A stretch of DNA of 64,000 nucleotides from Rhizophagus clarus (taxonomy: Eukaryota; Glomeromycota; Glomeromycetes; Glomerales; Glomeraceae), in assembly GCA_015698045.1 (NCBI GenBank), contig BLAL01000075.1, positions 558,001 to 622,000 of the forward strand, given 5' to 3'. Under the pieces are notes generated by a model. That model made no database searches, was not told where the DNA came from, and saw only the letters and a program-made list of their open reading frames with translations. Below, piece by piece: positions 35,301 to 50,300 of this stretch. A program made the translations under genes and the position numbers. How positions within the stretch are numbered: position 1 is the stretch's first letter; each line of letters starts with the position of its first letter.

Positions 35301-38300
35301 TGAAAGAGGATAATATTAGAAATCTCATATTAAGAACTTTAATAGATGTTTCTAAAGATTTCGCAACTAGATCTATTAAAACCAAAGTTGCACAATTAGA
35401 ATCTACATCTACAGATGAAGGGATTGCTCGACTCGGTACAATTGTACAATGGGATGATTCAAATCACCTTATAGTTTTTTTCAATTCTCAGTCTCCTGAT
35501 ACAATATCAGCTTTATATCGTGACAGAACAAAAGTTCATGACAATGTTAAAATTTTATTAAAAAGTCAGGTGATTGGAGATAAAACAAAATGGGAATTGG
35601 ATGATTATAATTCGATGCCTGCAAATGCTCTTTTTATAAAGTTAGAATATTTGGCACGAAGATCAACGAACAAATTAAATCTTCCTGAATATGCTTTATC
35701 TGGCGATAATTTGATAAAAATGGCATTAATTCTTTTAAGAGTGCGTGCGAATATTCCGGTCATAGTTTGTGGCGAAGCAGGATGTGGGAAGGTAATCATT
35801 ATTTTATTATGATTATTATTATTTTATCTTAATAATTATTTTCTTTATTAGACAAGTTTAATTGCTTTTTTGGCCTTGTTGATCGAAGTTCAATTCGAAG
35901 CTCTTAATCTTCATGCTGGGATTGATGAAAAAACTATCATGAAATTCATGAATGATGCATCCAAAAAAGCGGAAAAGGGAGAAATTTGGTTATTCTTTGA
36001 TGAAATTAATACTTGCAATCATATAGGTTTACTTGCTGATTTAATATCTCATCGAACGCTTAATGGTAAACTTTTACATCCAAATATCCGTTTGTTCTCT
36101 GCCTGCAATCCTTACCGACTTCGCACAAGATCTCAAAGTGAAGCTGGTCTAATTAAAGTCAAAAAATACGAAGAACAAAGTAATCTCGTTTATCAAGTCA
36201 AACCACTTCCAGATCAAATTTTGGATTATGTTTGGGATTATGGTATTTTAACACCAAATGATGAATATAAATATATTCAAATTATGGTTGATAAAGAATT
36301 AAAAAAATTAGCGCACCCTGTATTAACAGAACTCTTATTTGCTTCTCAAAATTTCATAAGAAAAGTTGAGGAACCATATAGTGTGAGCTTACGTGATGTT
36401 AAACGAGCCATAACATTAGTAAAATTTTTTCATAATTCTCTTGAAAATCGTCCGGCTTACAAAAAAGGACATAAATATCCACCATCTGGAAATCCAACCA
36501 TATTGACCAGATCTTACGTTTTGGCACTTAGTCTTTGTTATCATTCTCGATTATATGAGCAAGACTTACGCAAACAATATCGTTATGAAATGGGGAAAAT
36601 ATTACAACATCACAAAGCTTATGTAGAAGAACATATGTTTGCAACAATTATCCGTGAAGAACAAGAAGATTATATAAATAGAATGCAATGTCCACCTAAT
36701 ACAGCACATAATGAAGCTTTATTAGAAAATGTTTTAGTGATGATTGTATGCATTTTGACACGCATTCCCCTATTCCTTATAGGAGCACCCGGCTCTTCAA
36801 AATCTTTAGCAATTCGTCTCATAAGTTCGAACTTACGTGGATCTGATTCAAATGATAAATATTTTAGAAAATTACCGCAGGTTTACTTAATTCCGCATCA
36901 AGGTTCTTCATCTTCAACTTCTGATGGTATAATAAAAGTTTTTGATAAAGCAAATAAATATCAAGAAACAACTTCCAAACAATTTCCAGTTATTAGTGTT
37001 GTCTTGCTTGATGAAGGTGATTTTTATTTGTTCTCTCTTTTTTTTGTCACGTATCTTGATCATTCATTATTAATTTATTATTAGTCGGTTTGGCTGAAAC
37101 GAGTCCTTTTAATCCACTAAAAGTACTTCACTCTTTGCTTGAACCGAGTTATCCAGCCACAGGACCAACTGTTTCAGTAATAGGAATATCTAACTGGCGT
37201 TTAGATAACAGTAAAGGTAGTCGCGCATTACTTATTCAACGGTAGGATTAAATTTTTTAATACTTTATTTGTATAATAAAATTATTAACACAATTATTTC
37301 ATTAATAACTTTTATAATAATTTTTTAAAGGCCACAATTTGATTTGAATGATTTAGTTGACACCGCTGAACGTTTATTAAACACAAAAGTTATTGGATCC
37401 GGTCAAAGAGGTGCTTTAGAACCTTTAGCTAAAGCATATTCAGATTACGAAAAATATGGGCAAACACTGCCCAACTTTCATGGTCTTCGTGATTATTACT
37501 CGTTGGTTAAGCGACTTTCATTACATGAAATGACTCCAGAAAATATTCAAATGGCAATAGCCCGCAATTTTGGAGGAACTGAAAATAATGCCGAATTATA
37601 CGAAAAGTACTTTGGAGATATTCTTAAAATGTTTAATAATCATAATCCATGGTTCTATAAACCAATTCCCATTGAAAAATTGATTGATTCAAATTTAGAT
37701 GATTCTGATGCACGTCATTTAATGGTAATCGGTAAAAGTGATTCAATCGTAAATTTACTAACCTATCAGTTAAGAAGGAAAAAGTTGGACCCTGTTGTAA
37801 TTTTGGGATCACAATTTCCTGATGACCGAGAGGATTACTCTTACAGTATTTTGAGAAGAATCATGGTAAGTAGTTTATTTTTTTCGTTTAAGAAAAATTT
37901 TTTTGTTTAATCCGCTTATTATGTGTCATATAGATGTGTGTCGAAGCGGGCAGACCATTAATCTTAACAGATTTGGAAATCATTTATGGTAATTCTTCAT
38001 ATAAATGTTATCTTAATTCTTAAATAATCTTAAATAAACAAAATAAATAAAATTATTTATTTTATTTCAATGCCAACAGGGAGCCTTTACGATTTATGGA
38101 ATCAAAATTATATCGTAGTGGGAAATAAGGAGAATGTTAAATACTTTACGAGAGTTGCACTTGGAGCATATGCTAATCCTATGCTGTAAGTATAATTATT
38201 TTTTTCATTAAATAAACTCAATTTTTTACTTTTAAGGGAAACTTCAATTAGGATTAAATAATCATCTTGATTTGTAATTTTTTTTTTTTAGTTACGTTTC

Positions 38301-41300
38301 TCCAAATTTTAAATGTATTCTTGTTATGGATGAGAAGAAATTAAATAAAGCTGATCCTCCGCTTCTTAACCGATTTGAAAAACAAAAAATGTCGATTAAT
38401 GACACGCTTAATAATAGGCAAAAATTACTTGTCGAAAACTTGAACGATTGGGCAAGGAAAATGTCAACTTTGATTGGAGTTAATTCAGTAACTCAAATAC
38501 GCAATAGATTCACCCAGAAAGATCTATTCGTTGGATTTAATAAAGATGAAACCTTACATAGCTTAGTCATTGATATTACAAAGAACAACCCTGAAGCCGA
38601 AGATAATGAAATTTTAGAAAAATGTAAGGAATGTTTAATTGCAACGGCATCTTCTGATGGAATTATGAGAGCTGAACGATCGGCTCTGGAACGAAATGAA
38701 GTTGATCAATGGAAACAAGTTTATTTTAATCAACAGCATCATGATAGCCTTTACGATTATTTTGCTAATCAAGAAAAATCGTTTGCGGATCCCAATGGAC
38801 ACCTAGTGATTGTTAACACGTTCTCTAATATTAATACGGACATCAGGGCTTGTTTGCAGAGTCTTGTAAGTTGTCAAATAGATAAATTGTCGACTTTTAA
38901 GACCGAAGCTCAACTATCAAACAGGGTAAGTTCAAACAATTTTTCTTTTGATTAACTTAAAATATAAATCTCACTCTCTTGTAGGTGAAACATTTCTGGT
39001 TAGAATCAACTGATCATATGTTAATTCTCCAATGTGATGTAACTTCCGTCAATGCTGGATGTATTAAGTTGGCTAAATTCATTATTGAACAGTTCCGAAA
39101 TGAATTCATAACAAAGAAAAATCAAACGGAACAGATGAAACATGCGTGTATCATCCTTTATATTCATCGAGATCAGGAGGCAACTTTAACGTCCTTTAAT
39201 TTCATGTGTGGTTGGAAACAAACTACAATTGAAACATTATCAGGAAGTGATATTCCTACATCAAAGCTCTTGGATGGATCGTTTTCTCATATCATCAATT
39301 CTGTTTATCCATTTGAAAAAATTTTATCACAAGAACTGTTATGGTGCTTATTATGTATGAAATATCCATCGAATAATAAATCAATTAATCATATAAAGTA
39401 AGTATATTATTAGTTGAATTTATGATTGTCCTCTATATTATTGTTAATCAAAACTTTTTGTCGATAAACTTTCTTTAGGACGTTAAGCGAAAAGATACTA
39501 GGATATCCGAAATTTATTAAATGTTTGAAAACAAGAGTTCTTGAGTGGATCGAAGAAAAATCTACAATAAATTGGCGATATAGGGTCGCGTCAAATAAAC
39601 AAAATCTATATCCATACACTTCATTTTCTGCGGCACTACAAGCTTATATTAGAACACTGGTCAGGAAACCTATAGCTCAAATTTTATGTGCTTTAGAAAG
39701 ATTATCAGCAATGAAAACATTTTTCTATATTAACGATCGAATAAGTTCAAAAGAAAACTATGAGGAATTACTCAAATTTTGGCAAAAAATTTATATGGAT
39801 AAAAAAATTATTAATATTGAAGAATTACGGGATCCAAAACCTGATGGATATAATATGTCGGAAGCAGAGAGTTTTTATAACCTTGAGTTCCCTTTTTCAC
39901 TTTATTTCATGAAACAAATTGATAAATTTAAAAGATATTATGAAGAAGAAATAGAAATTTTACGAGGGGATGACGATCGAATTGATAAATCAACTAATGA
40001 ACTATACAATCATGTGATTGAAGATCATTTGAAGGATTTCAAAAATAATATCCTAGCATCAATCCCGCAATTAAAAGATTCTCCCTTTGAATGGGCTCCT
40101 GAATTGTATTTTAATGACTTTGTTACCGTAATTGCAACAAGTAATAATGATGTGAATACAAAAATGTTGGCTTCAATTCTGAAATTACTTATTGGTGCCG
40201 ATAAAGTAAATCAACCCGTTTTCATTCACGTTTATTGGTGGAAAAATGCTAATGAAATTTTAGCTCTATTACAATTAGCTCAAATGTCTCCAAGAACAAT
40301 TAAAAATATCGAAATTCAGGGAAGTACTGTTACTAAAGAAAATTTAGAAGAATATCTTGTCAAAGAAGTAACAAGATTAATGTTATTGCAAATTTGTAAT
40401 TTTAAAGGCGCAGTGAATATTATGTTCAGTAGATGGCAACATGACGTCTCGAAAGTATTATCACTTAGCAATAAAATTACGCGAGCAAAGAATTTACCAG
40501 AATTTCAATTGTTGCGTATTATGAACGATTTGGTTGGAACAATGACTATCCATTTAGATAGTATTAAAGAAATTATTCAACTTGGATTAAATTCGGACGA
40601 ACAAGATGGTCTCTCTAGAAAGTTTGTCAGCATCGTATATGATAAATTTAATAAATTAGAGCACAATAAGAAAAATTTAATTCCAAGAAGATCATTTATT
40701 ATGAGATGTCTTGCGTTGATTCCAATTGAATCGGATGCTCGAATAAGTCTTTATGAGAAAATATTCTCGAATGAACCTTTTCCATTGATGGGACCAGTCA
40801 TCGAAAGGATCTTTCTTAAGGAAGACATGGAAAACGATAATATATTCTTTACAATAATTGTAGATGCCAAAAAAGCTTTAAGTCAATCCGTTCGGTTAAT
40901 TATTATTAATAATTGTTTAAAAGATTTAGATACGAAAATGGCTACTTTATGTTGTGATGTTATTGAACAAACATTCTTTATGAACGAAGAGCTGGAAAGT
41001 TTGACACCTCTTTTTGTACCGGCTCTTGAAGCTTTGCTTAACGAAGGAGCACCTAAATTGCAAAAAATAACTTCTATTGCTTTTCTTAAAGAATTTGTTC
41101 GTCGGTTTTGGGACAACTTCCTTCAGGAAGATAAAAATAGTCCTATTGCATATAACAAAATGGAAGAAGAAAATTTTGATAGTAGTGAATTAATTAAACA
41201 AATTAATAATAATATGAAATTTGAACATCCTTTAATTCGTTCTCTCAAAATTTACTTTTTAAGAGATTTATGTCAAAGGGATTTTTCAATTAATGATATT

Positions 41301-44300
41301 AGGCGATTTTGTAAAGCCCAGAAAGAACTTTTGCCATGGCTTGAAACTCTAAACTGGGAGAATAATAACGAAAGTCGTTTATCCTTCAATCCTTACTGTG
41401 ATTTGCCCGAATATAATGAAGCAGAAAATAACTTAATGGCTTTCTGCAGTATAGGGAATAAGGGACCTTTCCAAACATTCATGCGAAACATAAAACAAAA
41501 AACGACTTTAACAGCAAAATTATCTTTAATGGGACTCATCTTTGTACGTCTTCATGCTTTAAGAGCTTCAAGAGAATGGCAGCATTCATTAATGCAAATA
41601 GCCGATTTTTTGACCAAAGAACTTGCTGGAATGAACAATCTGAATTTATTATTTAAAACAATTGCAACAAGAATTTTGTCAAACCAACAACCTATACTCC
41701 AAATTAAGTCAAAAATTAATAATACTGATCTGTTTATAAAATCCGTCGTTGCTCATATTATCGCACTTCATGCATCAGTTGAGCCGGATTCATCTCAACT
41801 AGCAATGTATCTACACAGGCTAAAAGATTGCCAGAATTTGTTTATTTTAACATGCACTTCCGATATGGAATCAGTATTGTTAAATGCAATTAATGAACAT
41901 GTTACAAGATATGTCTGTAAATGCGGATTTAAATATTTCGTTGGAGAATGTGGTAATGTCGTTCATGTTAGCAAATGTCTAAAATGTGGAAATACAATTG
42001 GTGGATCAAGTTATGGTCAACCAGCAACAGGGAATACTAGACTTGATGCTAGTCCAGTTGCTCGGGTAACGGTAAATGATCAAGAAGGATATATCGGGGA
42101 ACCAGTTAACCAAGATCTATATCATACCGTCAGATCTCTTCCACCTACATCTTATCGTATATTACATTTAATTACTCATGTTCTTATTGGAGCGTCTGCA
42201 TCTCAATCTACCCTTGCTTTCCTTCAAAAAAATAATAAAGTCGCTAAAGATTCTGAAAATTATTGTATGAATCACATCCGAAATGATTGGAACGTTCTCA
42301 AGGACCTTCTTAATTGTTCAGATGAGGTATACACTTAAAAAACATCTTATTTTTTCAGTAGTTATGTTTGATCTTACTAGAAATAAATTGTTAATAATAT
42401 TTCATAATTTTAATTAGAATTTGGCGTTAATGTTCCATTCCCTAATTTCCTTAATGATAGAAAAACCTCCATTGTTGAATCAACAAATAAAAACATCAGC
42501 TGAACGCGAAAATTGGGAAACAGAATTTAGTAGAAATTATATTATACCGCAAACTAAAAATATAACCGAAACAGTAGTAAATTATCGTATGAAATTAAGC
42601 GAGACTTTAAAGACTAGTTTAATTGAAAATGAGATCAATCAAACTTTAGACATGGATAAGCAATATCGAAGCGTGAATTTACCAGGTTTATGGAGAACGA
42701 TTGGAATGAATAATTTCGATAGTTTTCGTGCGTATTATATGAGTGATTTGACAAGAACGAAAAATTATCCATTTCTCGCACTATTTTTCAAATATTTTGG
42801 ACAATTAAGATTAATTAAACATCTTTTACCTATCGTAAAGTTTGTTCAAATCTTGAATTCCAAACTTGAATATCAATTAACAAGACAAATGGCAGGTGAA
42901 ATGACTTTCAGACAATTTATAGAAAAAGAATCCAATGAAGAAAGTTATAATTGTTTGATAACCGCTTTTAATGACTTTAAACTTGGTTGGGATACAGTAA
43001 TACCTTTCGTAAAAAGATATCAATGTCATGAACTTTCAAATGATAAACCAATCATGAGCTATAATCTTCCAGTTGTTTTTGGCTTAATTGAACCAAAAGA
43101 TGCAGGAATTTTCCTATGTGCAATATTAAATTATTTAGTTGGCTTACAAAATAATTTCTTAAAAGAAGTTATAACAATCCCACCTGGAACATGTAGATCT
43201 CTCGTGTTTCTTGATGAACCAATATTTGATATCAAACAATCTGTTTTGTCAACTTCGAAAGCAGATCCGGTTATTCCTAATGGATATTGTCTTCAATCTA
43301 TGTATCTTAATCATGTTCGTCTCGAAAATGTCATAAATTTTGATTGGGATGAAGGAATTCTTGTATATAGTCAAAGAAATTTAGCGATTGCAAGAGGAAA
43401 TGATATAGTTTATGATTTGACAAAAATTGAAGCAGAATTAGCAAGTATTCTAGTTTTTGAAAAGGTTCATATAGATACTCAACCAGAATCTCAATTATAT
43501 CTAGAACCTTACCCGTATCACATGGAATTATTTCAGGGATGTATGAGAATTCTTAGTGACATTAAGAATTTAATAACTCAAGAGCCTATCCCTAATGAAA
43601 AAATGAGTTTATTAGGAGTTGGAAATCCATTTATGCATCCACAATATGTTTCAGGATCAATTTTTGATAACGCTTCAGAAATTTTATCATCACTGGAAAT
43701 TCTTTTATGTTTTATCAAACGTACGGCAGTTGGAGATGGAGAAAAATCCATTAAGGATTATATTTTACAGTGGGTGAAATTGTCATCATTAAATGAACAT
43801 GCTGGATTTTCTAAAATTTTAAATATAGATTTACGACTTAAGCATTTGGTGTCTTTATACGAACTCGTTGAGGAACAAGTTGCCAATACTAAAATTAAAT
43901 ATATTCACGAAAAATATAAGGCTTCTTTGTCGGAAGATATGGAAGCCAAAATACTTCAATCGGTAGATTTTGAAATTCAAACTACAACTACAATGAAGGG
44001 AATTATACCAGCAGAAGCGTTCACTTTAGCATTAAAACGATTCATGCTACGATTTCTAACTTTAGAAGATCAAAAAGAAACAGAACCCTTATACGTTTAT
44101 TTACAAGATAATTCATTAAACTTCTGGTCGTCAACAATTGAAGAAAAATGTATCAATGAATTATTTCCGAAAAATTTATTGGTTGCTAATACGTATGAAA
44201 CTTATGAATTTATAATGAAACAGATTGAGGTAAGAAAGTTCTCATAATTTTTGTAATCAAGTTGCATTTTTTTTATTAATATTATGATTGGTTTTTTAGC

Positions 44301-44440
44301 GAACGACGAAAAAACAGACTAATGCTGCCAGAAATGTAACTATCAATTCAACTATAAATCAACAAACGGGACCTACAATTAACAGAGCTATGCAGTCAAG
44401 AAAATCCCGAAAGGAACAACCTAAATTTGACGCGATGTAG
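29314..44440 (+). CDS. RNF213: RNF213/mysterin-like giant AAA+ protein
   Basis: Fourteen exons: 29314-31014, 31098-31921, 31996-33774, 33853-35791, 35852-37016, 37085-37241, 37331-37865, 37934-37988, 38080-38185, 38292-38925, 38985-39397, 39479-42326, 42418-44229, 44300-44440. All phases agree, giving 4702 residues (human RNF213 has about 5200). Order: charged disordered head; CBM20 starch-binding-like domain (about 262-375, VIFHVHLPEDI...LGNIEELGLW); helical stalk; AAA module with GEAGCGKT (2075-2082) and WLFFDEINT (about 2127); AAA module with GAPGSSKS (about 2392) and VVLLDEVGLAE; KADPPLLNRFEKQ; and a zinc finger at about 3914-3950 (CKCG, GECG, CLKCG, GG) of the RZ type. GSSKS and LLNRFEKQ are RNF213 hallmarks. 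I see no RING cysteine cluster. RNF213 ubiquitinates lipid-droplet and pathogen-surface targets; here activity would rest on the RZ finger. The usual His of C-x-x-G-H is Phe. Confidence 0.93.
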
Positions 44441-46279
44441 AAATCTTTATTTTTTTTGTTATTATTACATGCATTTTTTAGGCATAGGATGTTAAAGTTT
44501 CACCATGTCATAGTTCTAACTCATAGCTCTACCATTCTAATCTAATTTTCAACATTGATGTTCACTTTTTTTTTTATTATTATTAATTAAATTTTATGTT
44601 GTTTAAATAAATGTTTTGTTAATAAATAAACGTTTATAACTTTAAAGTATAAAAAGATGCGTTACAGCCGTAATTGTCTACAACTCTTGGTCGTTAAAGT
44701 ACAAAATATATGATGCTCCGTAGTGTGCAGTTAATTCGTCATGCCCAAACGATTGAAGATATAAGAAAGTTTGTAGAGAAAAAAAGACTTTGCTTGCAAC
44801 TGAGTATATTAATAGACAAGTATCTTTTTGAATGGCAGGTCATAAATGGAAAGCTTCGGCTAAGAATACACTATTAATTATTAAAGGATCTTGGTGACAA
44901 CAGTGTCGATATATTAATGTTGTATTGCATAATAACGTGATAGTGTAATACTAGTAAGATCCTCAATAAAAATTATCTACTATCCTGTCTAGAAATGTGC
45001 CAAAAAATGCACTTTTTTTGCTAGTCACAATTCTATGTATATCTTCACAATTTCCTTTACAATATGTAATGCAAACTATGCTTAAGTACACAAGAAACTA
45101 GTTATCTTTGTTTAAACGCACAAGAGAAAGTTTACTCATAATTATTAGATTATAAACATCTGAAGAACTAATTAGTCCGGCATTTTACAAAATTCACGTA
45201 AAACAAATTATTTTGATCGCAAATTTATTTTTCACCACAAATTTTATATTATCACAAAAATTCATCTTTTAGCGCCGCAAAAAATCACCAGTCCTGGACT
45301 GGAGCGTAGCGATTACAGTGATGAATTTGGACAATTGGACATCCAAATCCACGTTCATATTGTCCAAATCCCATAGAAAAAATAATTGGACAATTGGATC
45401 AAATATCCAATTGAACAGATAGCTCAAGTGCTCTCAACACTGGCACCCAAAAATATTTGGACTAACATTAAGAGTTAAGATACAAGAGCCCATGAAAAAT
45501 TATGTACTCCGTATAGTTGAAAAATAGCTTTCATTTTTTTTTCGTGTATGCATAATCGTATACTGTATATTTATTAAAATACTAAAGTAAATAAATGAAA
45601 TGATATTTATGTAATGAATCTCATCTATCACATTGTATATCGTCCATATAGTATTTTTATTGAAACGTAGTTTAAAATTTCTTAATTCCGTAATTCTGGT
45701 CAAGACTCAAAATTTTTGAGAACGCGCACGTGATTTTAATGAAAGTGGCTTAGCGAACAAATTTGCGCGTCGTCAACGCTTTTTCTCTAATTTAACAGTT
45801 AATAAACTACATGTATTGTTGACAAGCTCTCAACGTATTATGTAAGAATTGTCTTGTTCATTTGGAATTGAACTGATATAATGAAAGATTTGCTTTTTTG
45901 TAGAATTGAGAAATATGAGAGTGTTGAAATCGTATCGAACAAGAGAGAGCCTTGGAGACGAACAAGTATGAGAATATGGGTTTAAACATTCAATATAATT
46001 TAATACAATTATCACATTAGTTATTAAAATGAACGGTTTTAGAGTTAGGATTAGAATTAGGGATTTGATAATTTTAAAATATTAAGATTTAGAGTTAGTA
46101 TAGATAAGAAAAATCACACTATATACAATATATACTATATATACAACGAAAGTTATATCATACTCATTATTTATATACTCACATACCATAATATTGAACG
46201 TAAGGAAGAATTGATACATCTTTTATCTTTGATAATTCTTCAAAACCAAATTTTATAATGTGTGCGCTTAAAATGTTGA
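44441..46279. other. gene-poor stretch after the RNF213-like gene
   Basis: No gene was found. Near 45328-45425 the word TTGGACAATTGGA and its complement TCCAATTG/TTGTCCAA occur several times in both orientations, suggesting a small repeat. A CACGTG lies near 45727. Confidence 0.45.
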
Positions 46280-47341
46280 AATTGACGAATTTTTTATGAA
46301 CAAGGGAAATTACGAGATTCACAATGGTGATATTAGTAATATTTGCTTCGTAGAACATATAGAAACCAATCCGACGCCAAATATCTCGTTTATAATGGGT
46401 GGCATTAACGTTGGAGATTAATTGGCAAGATATACTAAAACGATTCCCGAAGCTTAGAGATGTTTTATGTTATTCCGCATATTGGAGCATTCTTGACCTG
46501 ACTGAGGATTCCTTAATAAAACCTTTTTTTTCAACAGACGACTGGAAAGAAATAACGGAAAGCTGTGAGATTAGTCGAGTCAGATATATAGTGTATAACC
46601 ATATATTCTGCTTACTGGTATCAATATCCAGTCCCAACTCTTTTAATGAAGTAGGAAAGGTTGGAACATTTTAAAAATGTTGCTGACCAATACACTTTGA
46701 TAATAAAAAATGAGGATGAGGATATTATCAATGCAATCGATAAATTGACTCCAGAAATAATAAGAAATAATCAAAATGCTAAGCTCAAAAACGAGGACAA
46801 AAAGATCGTTACTACGACGCGCTGTTGTTACATAGTAAGTTAATTAGTACAAGTATTTCATATCTTTTTTTTATTTATTCATTTTTTCCAATTATTTAAA
46901 AACTTGAAAGGACTCAAGCTCCCTGTTTCGAACCAAATATTTTAACAAAGAGATTCTTAGATCTCAAATAGACAGGTAGATATAGACAAGAATACTACGG
47001 TCTAATCTTCATGTAATTAATTCTTTTCCTTCCAATTTTTAGTGGAGAAATTGCATGCTTGTCTCCTTGCTGGCATAGAAATGAAGGGTAATCGATGATC
47101 CTACAGGTCAAAAGTGTGACTTTCGAGGTACATTAAAAATAGTGTTAATAGATTATCGGAGTTAGGAATAATCGTCCATTGCAAGAAAGTTATTGAGGAT
47201 CGGATAGCTATGCATGACGTTTTATATAATTTTTTCAAAAATTATTCCGGTGTATCTCCTCCTGCAAGCCCGGTAATAAGAAAGATAGAAAACGCGAGGA
47301 TTCTGAAGTATAAATTAGGAGAGTTTTTGATGAAAAAATAA
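46280..47341 (+). pseudogene. decayed gene of unknown family
   Basis: Successive frames carry coding-like text. One piece starts MNKGNYEIHNGDISNICFVE and ends MGGINVGD, then shifts frame to WQDILKRFPKLRDVLCYSAY and FFSTDDWKEITES. Another reads DEDIINAIDKLTPEII (46661-46843). A final piece (about 47150-47341) runs LSELGIIVHCKKVIEDRIAM to LGEFLMKK and a stop. Frame changes and stops without splice sites suggest decay, although an unrecognised intron structure is possible. I do not recognise the product. Confidence 0.45.
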
Positions 47342-50300
47342 ATCAGGGTGTTATTAGAGCATAATAAATATTAGGAATTTAGGATAATGTAATGATCTAA
47401 ACATCCTGTAACGTTTATCATGTACAATAACATATTGTGTGATTAAAAAATCGGTGACTAGAATCTGTACCTCAGAAATATGTCTTTTGCTTCTTTGATG
47501 TGCACTAAACGTAAGGACTGCACATCAGCACATTAGTATTGAAGCGTGAAATCTTTTGTGTCACGGAAAAAATATAAAAACCAAATCGCACATGTGCGAT
47601 GATCATAACGGCATAACCAAATAATTCTTTCTTAAGTTGATAAAATTATTCGAGTCTCCTCTATGAAAAATTCTATATATTTTTCGTATTGTAACAATAA
47701 GAGCACATTACCGTGCCCTGCAGTAGTTACTGAGAGATTTTTTCGCACAGGTTTCATAACTATTCTGCAAGTTATTTAATTATATTTTTATTTACTTTGC
47801 ATTTTCTGAACTAAATTTTATTAATAAATCATTTACTTAGGTGATAATATCAGTAGTGATGATAATATTGATGATAACGATGAATTAAGAGAAAAATATC
47901 AGGACAAAGTCAAATGACAATAAGAAAGTCGGTATGGTAAAAAGGAATAGAAGATTTGAATTTAAATGGATACGAAAATGTATCATTTAATGATAAACAA
48001 TTACTGGTGCTTCAAGTTATAATCAAAGGCTTTAAAATAATGGCAACAAAATAATCTATATAAATAAATACGAAATTATTAATTTTTGGAAGGAGTTATG
48101 TATATAGAAAGTCCTAAATTGGGATAGACTTTAGAAAATGTTAGAGATTCGATCGATTTTCAATGTGAGCTAAAAAACGGTATAACTCAAGCCACTAGTA
48201 TTGAGAGTTGAGATACCGAAGTGAGAACAGGGAATCAAATAAAATCTTTGTTATTGAGGCCCACTACAATTTGCAGGAGATCTATTAAGTAATCTGTGGT
48301 GATGAAGCTTCGAGTTATGAAAAACTATGTTCCAAAGTTGACAGATAGTATATTTGACTATAATCTTATCGCATACAGTATATGATATTTATAAATTCCT
48401 CAAAATTGTTATTTATTAGTGTGAAATTCATAAGTATCACTAAAAGAAAAAAAAAATGGAGCGATATAAATCTGAACAGGGATCGAGGAACTCTGATACA
48501 AAAGATTAGAACTAACGTTGATTTGTTCTGATATTGTAAAACACCGTTATTGATTTAATACCTGCTTTTAACAAAAGATACATGCGAGCAATACCCTTCT
48601 TAATGGTATAGTCCTATCAAAGCTACAAACATTAAAAGAAACAACGTTCGACATTAATAGATGATGATGACGAAGAATCTTCTCCAAATAAGATTGTAAA
48701 TTGCATACAATTCTAGAGGAAACGACGTTTTGTAATGCACAATCTATCAAAATCAAGAAAAATCTAACACCAAGAGAAAGAGCAATAAGTGAGATATTGT
48801 GTGTCAAAATTGATTGAATTTCAGATATGTTAAAATGGTTTGCTAGTAATGATCTCAAGTTGATGAAAGCAGATTACAACACAGTCTAAGAGTTCCTGAC
48901 TTGAAAGAAGGAGTAATATTTTTATTAGAAAGTAGAAAGTAGAAGGGTGTGTATATACGTTAAGTATGTAATTAATTACTTAATCCAACTAATTTAGTAA
49001 ATTAAAGAACGAATACGCTAGATTATGACGAGACCTACGCTGAAGTGGATGACTGATCAGAGATTGGTATCGATCTTCAAGAATAAAACATACTAGATAG
49101 AATGTTAAACTTAACTTATGAATAAGTGAAAATGTAAAAAGGTGCAATTTTTACAAATTGCTGAGATATATGAGCAAGAATCGACTGTAAAAATTTTCAT
49201 ATCACCAAATTCATTAATTATATATTAGAACACCTGCCTCATTATTGTCAATTTATTGTGCAATTTTATATACGGGAATTGACTTATTTTCCGATTTGAA
49301 TATGCGAGCAGGCGAAAATCATTACACTGTTAATAGAGAAGAATCAAAAGATATTTTGAAGAATTAGGAGATAATAATCTAATAATCTTACCACGGAAAA
49401 ATATTTAATTATATTAATTTACTCATTTGTAATAAAGCAAAATAAAAAAGTGAAATATAATAGATTAATTCAAGCAAAGAGAAATATAGAAAAATTACTA
49501 TTGTAATTTTATCGTAGATAGCATGGACCTTGATCTTCAATTTAAATTCTTGCGGTCCGTCAATATCAAGCGGCCACATTATAAATTCAACTTTATTTAA
49601 AAAAAAATCAAATCCCAATTATCAATTGCAAATTGCAATTCAGAAAATGGAAAGGAAAGTGGAATTTGGTATTATTTCATTTAATGTACTACGTATATAT
49701 AAAATTCATATAAGGAAGTAAATCAAAAATGGTCATGTGATAATGAACTCGTTACATTTATTATCCTTTGTTGACATTAAATTTCTCATACTCATCTGTG
49801 ACAAACTGTATTTATTGTTGAACAATCAATCCCTTTCTTATAATTATTATGTAATATTGCCGTAGATAAGATGATAAATTTTAACAACAATTTTAACCCC
49901 ACTGATAGTAGAGTGCTACAATTTCCTTAGGAAAGACAAATCTTCACTCTTCAGAAATAATACCGATAAAAATAAAACTAAATAGTTTTGAGGAGCGGTG
50001 CACGTGAATCGTTCGTTATGACTTAATGACAGCCAGAAGCACTTAGTAAATCTCAACCCGATGAAACGAAAATATTTTCTTAATGCATCACTTATATCAT
50101 AATAACGTCTTATCAAAATAACATAGAAATGATTCTGATTCGTAAGTTGTACATGATTTTGACGATTATCACATGTTATAAATTTGAAACTGTATCCGGA
50201 CTGGTCTGGATTCAAATATCAATCAAATGTTTCTTCATCTGTTATAACATTTTTTAATAATTGGTTTTATTTATAAACACATAAATTACAATTTAACAAA

